DNA from: Chrysophaeum taylorii
Lineage: Eukaryota; Sar; Pelagophyceae; Pelagomonadales; Pelagomonadaceae
DNA length: 64,000 bases
Reading direction: 5' to 3'
Assembly: GCA_029834535.1 (NCBI GenBank)
Contig: JAQMWT010000456.1
Span: 167,443 to 231,442, forward strand
Position numbers and translations under genes: made by a program. This document shows, piece by piece, positions 40,257 through 48,949 of the stretch. The notes beneath the pieces are model-generated. The model did not search any database and was not told the origin of the DNA. It was given only the letters and a program-made list of their open reading frames with translations. Every line of letters begins with the position of its first letter. The stretch's first letter is position 1.

Positions 40257-41455
40257 GACGTGATTAGGTGATCAAGCCAGGGATCCGAGTTGGCGAGGAG
40301 GAATGAGTCTTGATGGTGGGTGGCGAGGTGGACGAAGCTGGGGTAGGAGGTCTGGTTTGTGAGCGGGGTCCAATACTTGAAGGGGGAAAAGTTGGCCCAG
40401 GTCAGCACGTAGGCGAGGGCGGAGCACTCGTGGTCGAGGAGGGGTTTGACGTCCTGGAGCCAAAAGTCGTGGTGCTCGGGATTGACGAATTGGAGGCCCT
40501 CGGAGATGCCGGTTTCGCCCAATATGGGAATTTTACCCCGTTCCCGCGCCCACGCGATAATCGCTTCGCAGTCTCCGGCGAGATCATCCTTGAAGCCGTC
40601 GCTCGCCGAGTAGCGATCAAAGCCAATCAAATCGACGTAGGCGTCCCCCGGATACCGGTGCTTCGCGGCCTCGAGCATGCCATCGTCCGAGGGTTTCGAA
40701 GGACAGTACGCGAAGAGCACGTTGTTTGCCCCTCGTGCGCGCAAATACTCGACCGTATACCGCCACGCGGCCTTGAAGTCGTCGTCGGTAGAACAAGCGC
40801 GCGACCACCAAAACCACCACCCGGTCATCTCGTGGAAGAGCCGGAACACCACCGGCCTTTCCAAGGCCTTGATGTGCTTGGCGACCTTGTCGAGCAACAT
40901 ATTCCAGGCCTTGTTGGGTCTCGAGCCATCGACGACGAGTTCCTTCGCCGGATTACCGGAACACGACCGGTCGGCGCTTTTGGAAGTAGAATCGGCGACG
41001 GTCGTCGGATTCGGGGCCGACCACATGAGCTGCGCGAACCCCCCGTACTCGTCCCAGCTTCGCTTCGTGATGTTCGCGGGGTCGATCTTCCCGTCGTACA
41101 GATCGTCGACGTTGTACCCGGTCAAGACGGGGACCGATCCGGTCGCCTCCTTGACGTCCGAGAGCCCGCGCTCGCCGTTCCGGTCGAAGAAGTGCTGCCC
41201 GTAGATCGCGTCGCTCTGGTGTCCGAATATGACCCCGCTCGATTCGGCAACGGACTCGAGGCGCGCGTAGAGCGTCTTTGCGAGCGACGTGGCGCCAGGG
41301 TCCGAGACCCCCGCGAATCTCGCCTGCTGCTGCTGCTGCTCCTCGAGCTCGTCGTCGGAAGAAAGCTGCGCGCCAAACAACACGCACACCACCGCCACGG
41401 CAGTGACGATGCCCACGACCTGCCGCCGCTTGGCGTGATAGTTCTTCAGCGTCAT
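40250..41455 (-). CDS. Membrane-anchored GH26 glycoside hydrolase (beta-mannanase-like)
   Basis: 401 residues from ATG 41455 (the open frame runs back to TTG 41527). Topology is type II: a basic N-terminus, then QVVGIVTAVAVVCVLFG. The GH26 fold is shown by GVIFGHQSDAIYG near the start of the domain, the acid/base Glu in FRLFHEMTGWWFWW (E209) and the nucleophile Glu in IPILGETG (E314). GH26 enzymes are retaining endo-beta-1,4-mannanases or related beta-glucanases. The membrane anchor points to Golgi or cell surface rather than secreted digestion. TAACCCTAAC lies at 41516-41525, upstream. The exostosin gene follows upstream on the same strand after 187 bp. Confidence 0.9.
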   Translation of the reverse strand: MTLKNYHAKRRQVVGIVTAVAVVCVLFGAQLSSDDELEEQQQQQARFAGVSDPGATSLAKTLYARLESVAESSGVIFGHQSDAIYGQHFFDRNGERGLSDVKEATGSVPVLTGYNVDDLYDGKIDPANITKRSWDEYGGFAQLMWSAPNPTTVADSTSKSADRSCSGNPAKELVVDGSRPNKAWNMLLDKVAKHIKALERPVVFRLFHEMTGWWFWWSRACSTDDDFKAAWRYTVEYLRARGANNVLFAYCPSKPSDDGMLEAAKHRYPGDAYVDLIGFDRYSASDGFKDDLAGDCEAIIAWARERGKIPILGETGISEGLQFVNPEHHDFWLQDVKPLLDHECSALAYVLTWANFSPFKYWTPLTNQTSYPSFVHLATHHQDSFLLANSDPWLDHLITSY

Positions 41456-41642
41456 CAAATTATTATCACATGGGTTGTGGCGGAAAGAAACTACCTCCAA
41501 AATCGATAATAATAATAACCCTAACAAAGATCTGGGTCAAAAGTTGTTGTGCGGGACACCGGCCGCTTTTGCTGCTGCTGCTGCTGCTGCTGCGACACAC
41601 ACTTGAAGAAGAAGAAGAAGAAGAAGAAAAAGATTATCATTA
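41456..41642. repeat. Intergenic with (GCT)n and (GAA)n runs
   Basis: (CTG)n at about 41571-41592 and (GAA)n at 41606-41629. It separates two minus-strand genes. Confidence 0.7.
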
Positions 41643-43892
41643 TTAGTGCTGGTGTAGTTTGTTGCAGGTGAAGGCGCTTACGAGCTTCGGGACGCAGGCA
41701 TTGTCGAAGCAGTAGGCACCGTTGAGGGAGCAGTGGGCCGTCTTTGAGCAACCGCAGCCGACTTGGGAGGGCGTGTCGACGTACTTGTCGAACCACTCGT
41801 CATCGCCGTAGTAGGACGTGGCCTCGGAGACTTGGAAGGCTTTGTCTTCGGGCGCGAGGTTGATGTCGCGGCAGGTGGTTTTTTGGGTGTGGCGCCACTC
41901 GCCAAAGGAAAAGTCTAAGACGGCGTTCCGCGCGTAGGTCATCAAATTCGCAACGTAGTCAACAACTTCCGAGGGCGAGAACTTTTTCGCGTTCGCGAGC
42001 GCCGAGGGCAGGTCGGCCCAGTTTTTTACGAGGACGACGGGGGCGACGTGGGGAAAGACCCGCGCATCGCCATCCCTATAAAAGACCGCGGGATCGTAGC
42101 ACCCTTTTGCCGAAGCGCCGTCGTCGGTCTCGAAGGTCGCGTCTACGACGGGAATCGAACCCAAGAGCATCGCCTCCAGAACTCTTCCAGAGCTCCATAT
42201 GTCGCCCGCGGGGCAAATCGTGAATATCGACGAGTTGAGGGCTTGGAGAGTTCCGGGGTAGGGCGAGCCGAGGGACCAGTGGTGCGACACGTTCGCACCC
42301 GTAGATCTTTCGGATTCCAAAGATACCGTACCCAGCGCCGTCAGCTCTTCGCCGTGGTTTTCGAGCCACTCTTGGAGCCGGATCCGCGAGGGCTTGCGGA
42401 AGTAGTAGGTCATCGAGAGCGTCGCGAGGTAGGGCCGATCGTACTCGGAGGATGCCGCCGCCCTCGCGACCGCGGACGCCAGGACGTCGGCCGAGGATTG
42501 AGACGCGTAGTCTTCGAGGCCTTGGGGCCAGAACCAAACGTCGGCGGCGTGCTGGTCGCGGACCTGGCTTAAACCGCCGTCGTTCGGAAGGATGATGCGA
42601 TGATGGGTCTCCGGCAGACGCAGCCGGCAGCCGATGTCGCCCGCGAGCACAAGCACCAGAGGTTCGGTATAGCTCAGAAGTTTACGGATAACTCCGGATC
42701 GCAAGAGTACGGCGTCGGTGTGGAGATACGTGCATTTGGCGTCGATTTTCGTGGTGCAGACCTCAACGCTCTTGGACCACGGCTCGTCCACGCATCCGCG
42801 CGCCCGGACATCGTCCGAAACTTCTGGCAACTCCTCCTCCAGCGTGTTTTCCTGATCGACGTTGCCGACGACGTCGACGAAAACAATCGAACCCGCAGGA
42901 ACGGCGTTGCCTTCGAACATTTTGGACAACGCCTCGAGGGTCTTCACCGTGTAGCTCGTGACCTCGATCTGCGACCCTTCGAGTCCTGGAATAGCGGCCC
43001 CGATGTCGCCGTTCAAGAGGTACCGCCACAGAGAGTAAGATTGATAGACGTAAGGCGAATAAAGGCCCGTCTCGACCACGACCTCGACGAGCTTGGTGCG
43101 TGCATCATCATTCGACGTTGTTGTTGTTATCGAGGAGTTCCATTGCTCGCACGTCGCGTCCCAAGGCCTCCTCTCGTCGTCGCCGCAGTCGTGGATGTTG
43201 GCTTCCTTTTTCGGAAGGTCGAATTTCTCGCACCAAGTCGCGAGGATGGGTTCTTCGAGGGCTTCGGCAGCCTGTTCGTTTCCCGTATATATGTAATCTT
43301 GCGTCGCGTTGAAGTAATAGTGATACACGGCTTGGCAGTACTCGTTCTTGCCACCGTCGCACGCTTCGCAGTACGCGTGCCACGCGCACGTGATGCCGTT
43401 GACGCTCAAGCGGCGGCGCTGCTCGTCTGGACTCGAGGGCTCGAAGGTGCCCGCGCAGAGGTCGGGGAGCGAGGCCCAGGCCTCCCAGACACAATAGGCT
43501 CCCCACGAATAGTCGAGACTCGCAGAGTAGTCGCACGCGCTTCCGCAGACCTCGTAGCAGGCCGAACCCTCGGCGCAGTCCTCGTCGCAAAACCATTCGA
43601 CGTCGGGCTCGGAGCACGAGGCGGCGCCGTAGACGGCGTCGTCGTCGTAGATCCCACAGGTCACGTTCCACATGGGCTCGTAGCCGTTCCAGTACAGCAA
43701 TGATGATTTCACTTCTTCGCTCCGTCTGCTCATCTCGACGGTCGCGACGGCAAGGGCCGCACCTGAGAGAGCCCCGCAGGCTGCGAGAAACAGCCGCTTG
43801 CGACGCCGAGACGACTGCCGCGCCGCGACCTCGTCGGCCACCTCCTTCTCGCGCCGCCGGCTCGCAAGCAGTGACTCGGCTTCTTCCGTCAT
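41643..43892 (-). CDS. Exostosin-like glycosyltransferase (GT47), type II membrane protein
   Basis: 749 residues from ATG 43892. A short basic cytosolic tail is followed by an anchor (RLFLAACGALSGAALAVATV), the topology of Golgi transferases. A lumenal Cys-rich stem (residues about 70-260) with many paired Cys precedes the catalytic region. The exostosin C-terminal signature is clear near residue 590: SIFTICPAGDIWSSGRVLEAMLLGSIPVV, where the RVxEAxxxGxxPV box binds the nucleotide sugar. A Cys-rich end (VGCGCSKTAHCSLNG) resembles an EGF-like module. Donor and acceptor are unknown. The start lies 52 bp from the divergent sulfotransferase-like gene. Confidence 0.87.
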   Translation of the reverse strand: MTEEAESLLASRRREKEVADEVAARQSSRRRKRLFLAACGALSGAALAVATVEMSRRSEEVKSSLLYWNGYEPMWNVTCGIYDDDAVYGAASCSEPDVEWFCDEDCAEGSACYEVCGSACDYSASLDYSWGAYCVWEAWASLPDLCAGTFEPSSPDEQRRRLSVNGITCAWHAYCEACDGGKNEYCQAVYHYYFNATQDYIYTGNEQAAEALEEPILATWCEKFDLPKKEANIHDCGDDERRPWDATCEQWNSSITTTTSNDDARTKLVEVVVETGLYSPYVYQSYSLWRYLLNGDIGAAIPGLEGSQIEVTSYTVKTLEALSKMFEGNAVPAGSIVFVDVVGNVDQENTLEEELPEVSDDVRARGCVDEPWSKSVEVCTTKIDAKCTYLHTDAVLLRSGVIRKLLSYTEPLVLVLAGDIGCRLRLPETHHRIILPNDGGLSQVRDQHAADVWFWPQGLEDYASQSSADVLASAVARAAASSEYDRPYLATLSMTYYFRKPSRIRLQEWLENHGEELTALGTVSLESERSTGANVSHHWSLGSPYPGTLQALNSSIFTICPAGDIWSSGRVLEAMLLGSIPVVDATFETDDGASAKGCYDPAVFYRDGDARVFPHVAPVVLVKNWADLPSALANAKKFSPSEVVDYVANLMTYARNAVLDFSFGEWRHTQKTTCRDINLAPEDKAFQVSEATSYYGDDEWFDKYVDTPSQVGCGCSKTAHCSLNGAYCFDNACVPKLVSAFTCNKLHQH

Positions 43893-43944
43893 ACTACGCA
43901 CTCGAAACTTCGAGACAGACACTCACTCTTGTGGCGAATTTATA
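43893..43944. promoter_or_regulatory. 52-bp divergent promoter between GT47 and sulfotransferase genes
   Basis: Start codons at 43892 (minus) and 43945 (plus) are 52 bp apart, so transcription of both is probably coupled. Confidence 0.5.
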
Positions 43945-45438
43945 ATGATGATGATGTCACTCGTCCTTCTCTTCGCTCTTCTTGTTGTCGGACGCGAAGA
44001 CCGGCGGCGGCGCGAGGATGTGCGCGCGGCGTCGCGGCGGACGATCCCCGAGCTGCGGCGGCTCATGTGCGGCCGCACCGACGAGGCCCGCGAGATCACG
44101 TTTGGCGTCGCCGTCGGCAGCGATCGCGAAGCGTTGACCGAGGAGCTCGTTAGAGAGTTGTTGTCGTCGTCGGGGCAAAATAAAGCGGTAATTCGCGACG
44201 CCGAGGCGACCCGACGACTCCTCGGGGCCGCCGAGACCCAGCACTTCGACTTCCGCGTCTTTGGCGACGCCGACCTGGTGGTCGCGCCTATCGTCGGCGC
44301 CTTCTGGCAGGAGCTCTTGGCCGCGTACCCTCGAGCCAGGATCGCGCTCCGAACCGGAAGCCGGAACGCGACGACAACAACAACAACGACAAAGAAGGCC
44401 CGCGTCGAGCACTGCGTCCATGTTTCGGCCCCGGAGGCGCGAGGCCTCATCGCCATCTACGGCAGCGCCTGTCCTTCCGAATTTCAGAAATTGAAAATAG
44501 AAGAACTCGTTGCCAACGGCATTCTCGACCACAACGGTGGCCGCGCCTGGATTCTCGCCCCATCGTTCCCGACCTATTCGAACAAAAAGCTCGTCGTGTG
44601 TCCGGGGCTCGGGGCAACGGCCACCAAGTCCCTCGGAGCGGCTCTCCGGCGAGCTGGACTAGAACGCGTCGCGCACTACGAAAATTCCGTTGTCGACAGG
44701 CTCGTTGTTGCCGCCGAAGATGAAAGATTCGACTGGGGGTATTTCCGGGCCTTCGACGCGCTCCTCGACACCCCCATTCCCGGCTTTTGGCGCGAACTCG
44801 TCATGGCGTTTCCGAACAGTAAAGTTGTTTTGACGGTCCGGGACGACTACCGCCGCGACTACTCCGGTATCCTCCAACACCGTCGTCAGCTCGACGTCAT
44901 AGACGACTACTGCCACGTCAGGAACAAGTGCGAGGAGCTCTGCCGCCGCCGCCGCCGCGGCGGCCAGATAGACGACTTTGCCGCCATCGACGGCGCCGCC
45001 AAAGTCGCGGGCGATAAGCACTGTCGCATCACGTCGGACGACTACGACGTCCGCGATTTCGCGAGGGTCCCTGCCCTGCGCCTCACGGGCGACCCCCACG
45101 CCAGGATCGACAAGGTCCACAAGTCCCGCCTTCCGATGTACATGTCGGACTGTCCCTCCCACGTGCAAGCGACAAAGTCCTTCCGGAACATCAACAACCA
45201 CGTCGTCCGCATCCTCTCCCCCGACCGCCTCCTCGTCATGGACATCACCAAAGGAGACGGCTACGCCCTCCTCTGCCCCTTTTTGCTCGATATCCTCCCC
45301 GACGCAAAGGCGGCCCGTAGCGTCTGCCGACCCGACTACCCCCTTTTCCCGAGCTCCAAGCCCCCCTTGCAGCAGCAGCAGCAGAGGCGCCTCTACACTC
45401 CGTGCGTCTGCGCCACGTCGAACACGTCGTACTCCTAA
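43945..45438 (+). CDS. Sulfotransferase-like protein with internal duplication
   Basis: 497 residues from ATG 43945 (MMMMSLVLLFALLVVG, signal peptide or anchor). The second half carries a P-loop-like VCPGLGATATKSLGAALRRAG and FDWGYFRAFDALLDTPIPGFW, then FPNSKVVLTVRDD, the order seen in PAPS-dependent sulfotransferases of the Sulfotransfer_4 kind. The first half repeats a weaker version (FDFRVFGDADLVV... FWQELLAAYPRARIALRTGS) without a P-loop, so one domain is probably catalytic and the other degenerate. The middle has an Arg run (CRRRRRGG). The C-terminus is Gln-rich. The stop overlaps the convergent PTPS-like gene by 3 nt. Confidence 0.7.
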   Translation: MMMMSLVLLFALLVVGREDRRRREDVRAASRRTIPELRRLMCGRTDEAREITFGVAVGSDREALTEELVRELLSSSGQNKAVIRDAEATRRLLGAAETQHFDFRVFGDADLVVAPIVGAFWQELLAAYPRARIALRTGSRNATTTTTTTKKARVEHCVHVSAPEARGLIAIYGSACPSEFQKLKIEELVANGILDHNGGRAWILAPSFPTYSNKKLVVCPGLGATATKSLGAALRRAGLERVAHYENSVVDRLVVAAEDERFDWGYFRAFDALLDTPIPGFWRELVMAFPNSKVVLTVRDDYRRDYSGILQHRRQLDVIDDYCHVRNKCEELCRRRRRGGQIDDFAAIDGAAKVAGDKHCRITSDDYDVRDFARVPALRLTGDPHARIDKVHKSRLPMYMSDCPSHVQATKSFRNINNHVVRILSPDRLLVMDITKGDGYALLCPFLLDILPDAKAARSVCRPDYPLFPSSKPPLQQQQQRRLYTPCVCATSNTSYS

Positions 45439-45986
45439 TATTCTGAGAAACAGGGTCGCGGTCGTTGTCTTCGTTGGCCATCTTCTTCTTCTTCTTCTTC
45501 TAGGAGTCTGAAGTAGCGGGCCTCCTGCATTGGCGCCTCGGCGACCGAAACCTCGAGGCCCGTGATGCCTCGTTCCTTGAGCCTCGCCCCGAATTTCTCG
45601 ACGATTCGCGACCATATGAGACCGGAGAGTTCTTCCGCCGTCGAGTGAACGATCGGCAGCATCGCGCAGTCGCACCGCGGAAAGGAAAAAAAGGCCCCGT
45701 CTTCGCACCGGAGGGTCACGTTCGACCCGTCCTCCCCCACGCGCAAGACGTCGCTCTTCGCTGGACACAAAAACCGCTCGTTGAGCTCTTCGCAGAGCTG
45801 TCGAACCATCTTCTTCACTTCGCCAAAGTCCATCACGTAGCCGTCGCCACCCAAGGGACCAACCAACCGCACGCCCACCGTATAATTGTGCCCGTGCAGC
45901 CGCTCGCGGAACCCTCGAAAAGCGACGAAGTGCGCCGCGTTGAACTTGAACCGCTCGGACCGCACGCACACCGACCTGGCGGCCAT
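45435..45986 (-). CDS. 6-pyruvoyltetrahydropterin synthase family, PTPS-III type
   Basis: 183 residues from ATG 45986. Zinc ligands of the fold: FNAAHFVAF and LHGHNYTV (HGH). VMDFGEVKK and LNERFL follow, typical of the family. The catalytic Cys of CxxxHGH is absent (Arg at that place); instead the motif is FRERLHGH, that is ExxHGH. In Plasmodium and several bacteria this variant (PTPS-III) cleaves dihydroneopterin triphosphate to 6-hydroxymethyl-dihydropterin for folate synthesis, replacing dihydroneopterin aldolase. The C-terminal acidic run comes from a GAA microsatellite. No targeting peptide seen. Divergent from the AK7-like gene, 59 bp apart. Confidence 0.85.
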   Translation of the reverse strand: MAARSVCVRSERFKFNAAHFVAFRGFRERLHGHNYTVGVRLVGPLGGDGYVMDFGEVKKMVRQLCEELNERFLCPAKSDVLRVGEDGSNVTLRCEDGAFFSFPRCDCAMLPIVHSTAEELSGLIWSRIVEKFGARLKERGITGLEVSVAEAPMQEARYFRLLEEEEEEDGQRRQRPRPCFSEY

Positions 45987-46045
45987 AATACTAACCCCTT
46001 TTTTTTGAAGAAGAAGAAGAAGCGCCTAACGCCTAGGCCGCCGCC
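45987..46045. promoter_or_regulatory. 59-bp divergent promoter with CTAACCCC
   Basis: Between PTPS-III-like and AK7-like starts. It contains ACTAACCCCTTTT and a GAA run. Confidence 0.4.
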
Positions 46046-47452
46046 ATGCGCGTCGAGCGCCACGGTGGCCGCATCGTCGTGTGGCTGCCAGTCGTGCCGT
46101 CGCTCGCGGATCTGGACACCGTCCACAGCCTCGCTGCGACACCAAGCTCCCCCATCGTCCTGGTTACGTCGCCGCTGGGGGCCCCGAGCATCGAAGAACG
46201 CGTCCTGCGCTCGGGCGGCTGCGTCGTGTCCCCCGGTGTGGTCTACGGCGGGCGCGAAGAGGCGCTGTTCCCGTTGTTCCGCGCGGCCTGCCTCGGGCTC
46301 GCAGTGCCGGCGTTCGGGAAAATCCCCGTAGTTCACCACGAGGATCTCGAACGGGTTGTGACGAGGATCGGAACCACTACCACCAACAACAACGACAACA
46401 ACGACAACAAAGGCCGCCGCGTCCGAGCGGCCGAAAAAGAGCTCGTCGATCTGCGGGAGCTCGCGGAGCGGTGGGCGCCGGGGGCGATGCCGCTTTCTGT
46501 CGAAGAGCGCGTGGAATGGGCCGCGCGATGGCCCTCGAGCGCGGCCTTGGAGACCGAGGGCGAGCCCGGCGACCTCGACGCGCGCTTCGACGGCAACCTC
46601 GACGCCTTCCGCGCCGCGCACAACTTCAGGTCGCTCCGGGTGGCCGTGCTCGGGCCCCCGGAAAAGACGGCCCTCGTGGCACGCGGGGTGGGCTTGCCGA
46701 TCGTCGCGGACCGCCCGACGCGGTCGCTCGCGCGACGCTTAAGGTGCGGCGGCTTCGTCGTCGAGGCCCATTCTCCAGACCAGTTTCGGGCGCTCTGCGT
46801 GCAAGACGACGTCCTCGACGACCTCACGCACGTCCTCGCCGTAGCAGACGACCACCTCAGGTCGCTCGACTGGGGCGCGGTTCCGGCGGATCCCCCGGCA
46901 ACTCTCGATACTTCGGATTTCGGGAGCGCGCGCCTCGTTCTCCTCGAAGAAGAAGAAGAAGAGCTCACCGACGACATCAGGCGCGACTGCGGCTTCGCCG
47001 TACCTTCATCTTCTCTGAAAGAAGAAGAAGAGTGCGTCGTCCCGAGTCTGGAAGCCCCCGCTCCTGCCGTTTCGCCGGTGAAACCCCCTCCGCCGGCCGT
47101 CGCCGGCCGGTTCGACGATCTCACCAAGGACGAGTTCGACGACCTCCACGCGCACTCGGCCCCCCTCCGCCAATTCCTCCTCGAGACCGTCATGCGACCC
47201 CTCACCCGAGCGATGCTCGAGGCGTCTGCGAGCCCTCCCCACACGGACAAGGTCGCGCTCCTCGCCGAAATCCTGGCCCGCGAAGCTGACCGAGAAGAAG
47301 CGAGGGCCACGGCCTTGGCCTACCTCCGCTTCCGCGGCAGCCTCGCGAGGCTCGACGAGCTCCGCGCTTTCGAGGCCGAGGAGGACGCGCGAGAAGAAGC
47401 GGAGCAGTTCTTCAAACCCATCGCACACCTCTGCCGTCGTCGTCGTTTTTGA
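46046..47452 (+). CDS. AK7-like axonemal adenylate-kinase-family protein with degenerate P-loop
   Basis: 468 residues from ATG 46046. The N-terminal third is epimerase-like (VVSPGVVYGGREEALFPLFRAA, then VPAFGKIPVVHHEDLERVV), as in AK7. The middle has RVAVLGPPEKTALVARGVG at the place of the kinase P-loop, but it lacks the GxxGK spacing, so phosphotransfer is doubtful. The C-terminus (RQFLLETVMRPLTRAMLEA... LLAEILAREA) matches the Dpy-30-like helical hairpin that docks to axonemal complexes. Poly-Asn/Asp and poly-Glu linkers come from microsatellites. With the SPATA17-like gene it points to a flagellate organism. Confidence 0.7.
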   Translation: MRVERHGGRIVVWLPVVPSLADLDTVHSLAATPSSPIVLVTSPLGAPSIEERVLRSGGCVVSPGVVYGGREEALFPLFRAACLGLAVPAFGKIPVVHHEDLERVVTRIGTTTTNNNDNNDNKGRRVRAAEKELVDLRELAERWAPGAMPLSVEERVEWAARWPSSAALETEGEPGDLDARFDGNLDAFRAAHNFRSLRVAVLGPPEKTALVARGVGLPIVADRPTRSLARRLRCGGFVVEAHSPDQFRALCVQDDVLDDLTHVLAVADDHLRSLDWGAVPADPPATLDTSDFGSARLVLLEEEEEELTDDIRRDCGFAVPSSSLKEEEECVVPSLEAPAPAVSPVKPPPPAVAGRFDDLTKDEFDDLHAHSAPLRQFLLETVMRPLTRAMLEASASPPHTDKVALLAEILAREADREEARATALAYLRFRGSLARLDELRAFEAEEDAREEAEQFFKPIAHLCRRRRF

Positions 47453-47524
47453 TTGGTGGAGATTATTGCAACAAAAGCGGTAACGCGCAGGCCGTTGAGC
47501 ATATTCTATTGGCTCTGTGTGACG

Positions 47525-48775
47525 ATGTTGTTGTTTCTGTTTTGTGGCTTGGTTGCCGCGCGGCTGCCGGGGCTGCGGTCGAAGACGCAGATCGAAGTCG
47601 TCGAGAAGGCCGCGCGGGAGGCCGCGGCGCTGTCCGAAGCGGCGACCTCCGAAGCCATCGCTTTGATTGACTCGGTCAAACCGCGGCTTCCGGCGTGCTC
47701 GCACCTGAGCGGCGCCGAACTCCTCGAGCTCTACGAGAACGAGGTGCGGACGGTGGAGCTCGTCCACAACATCTATGCCGAGGACCTGGTTCTTCTCGAC
47801 GCTTACCTTCCGAATTCTTGGGAGCTTCGTTACGAAGAGCGCGTCGCCTGCAACAGCAGTGAAGAATCTGCCTATCTTCTGAACGATGCCGAAACTAATA
47901 TCTACGGGTTTCCGTCTTTTTCGGACGGTGACTGTCCTGGCAGCTTCAGGGAAGCAGCTGACCGGCCCGTGTACACCGCCTTTAACTCGCTCCGGCTAGA
48001 CGCGGGTAACCCGGCGTTCGGGACGATTTCGCTCGTCTTGCGTCAGCGACCCGAGGCCATCTTGATCGCGCCCGCCGACACCGGGAGCATCGAGTTCACG
48101 TGCAACAAGACGCTCAACTTGTCGATTCACTTTGGGATCGAGGACTGCTCGTTGTGGGGCGACGTGCCGGTCGGAACTATGAAAGATCACAAGCACTTGC
48201 TCGGCGCGGCCGTCACCTTCATGAACTCGACGCAATGGCTCGTGCGCCAGTTCAAGCGGTTTGTGCCGCAGTGTGCGAGCCCCGCCGTGCTCACGCGCAA
48301 CGACCTGGAGCAGTACTGGGAAGCGGTCTACGCGATGCCTGTTTACTGGGACGACTTGAAGTTTCTCGTTGGCTCCTTTGACGACCTCTTCGGGACCCCC
48401 GAGGGCGCGGCCCTCGTGCGATTTGCGCAGCGCCGCTCCAAGGCCCTCGTCTGGGCGCGGAGCTCCTCCGAAACCCCCGGGGTGTTGCTCAACCAGCGCG
48501 TCCTCGACCCTGACACGGCTTTCGTCACCAACGCGACCATGGATGTGTCTTGTACCGCCTCCAAAGCGGCAACTTGGCTCCGCGCTATCGAGCTCCGCAA
48601 GAAGTCGTCGTCACTACTTGCATCCCGCGTCGCGTTCCGGATCTTGTATGACAGCATGCGCGCGAGCCTGCCGTCGGTGGCCAACGTGAAGAGCCTCGTC
48701 GCCGGCGCCTGCGACGACCCTTCAGCCTGCTTCGGTCTCACCACGGACAACCACACCTGCGTCTGTTATCAGTAG
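47525..48775 (+). CDS. Secreted protein of unknown function, paralogue A
   Basis: 416 residues from ATG 47525, chosen because it opens a signal peptide (MLLFLFCGLVAARLPG) shared with paralogue B. Paralogue B at 52055 is about 95% identical; C at 54656 is more distant. Conserved blocks: SEAATSEAIALI, LSGAELLELYE, VRTVELVHN, IYGFPSF, DRPVYTAFNSLRLDAGNPAFG, LIAPADTG and a Cys pair at the end (TCVCY). Several N-glycosylation sites and Cys residues fit an extracellular protein. The RPxYxAxN...GxxxxG...ADTGS...GT order faintly recalls DUF3626/ADP-ribosyltransferase-like proteins, which I would not rely on. Starts 72 bp after the AK7-like stop. Confidence 0.85.
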   Translation: MLLFLFCGLVAARLPGLRSKTQIEVVEKAAREAAALSEAATSEAIALIDSVKPRLPACSHLSGAELLELYENEVRTVELVHNIYAEDLVLLDAYLPNSWELRYEERVACNSSEESAYLLNDAETNIYGFPSFSDGDCPGSFREAADRPVYTAFNSLRLDAGNPAFGTISLVLRQRPEAILIAPADTGSIEFTCNKTLNLSIHFGIEDCSLWGDVPVGTMKDHKHLLGAAVTFMNSTQWLVRQFKRFVPQCASPAVLTRNDLEQYWEAVYAMPVYWDDLKFLVGSFDDLFGTPEGAALVRFAQRRSKALVWARSSSETPGVLLNQRVLDPDTAFVTNATMDVSCTASKAATWLRAIELRKKSSSLLASRVAFRILYDSMRASLPSVANVKSLVAGACDDPSACFGLTTDNHTCVCYQ

Positions 48776-48949
48776 ACACTTCGTTCTCCTTGTGTATATT
48801 ATTCAGTGCAAGGTGTTGTACGTCGACTTGGATGGTTGTTTGTTACAAGATGACTGCTTAACGGCCGACGGCGGCGGCGGCGGGGTTCGAGCGAACGGAG
48901 GTTTGGAAATGTGTGTGGTGAGGGCGACCATTGTACTTCCAGGTACCAC

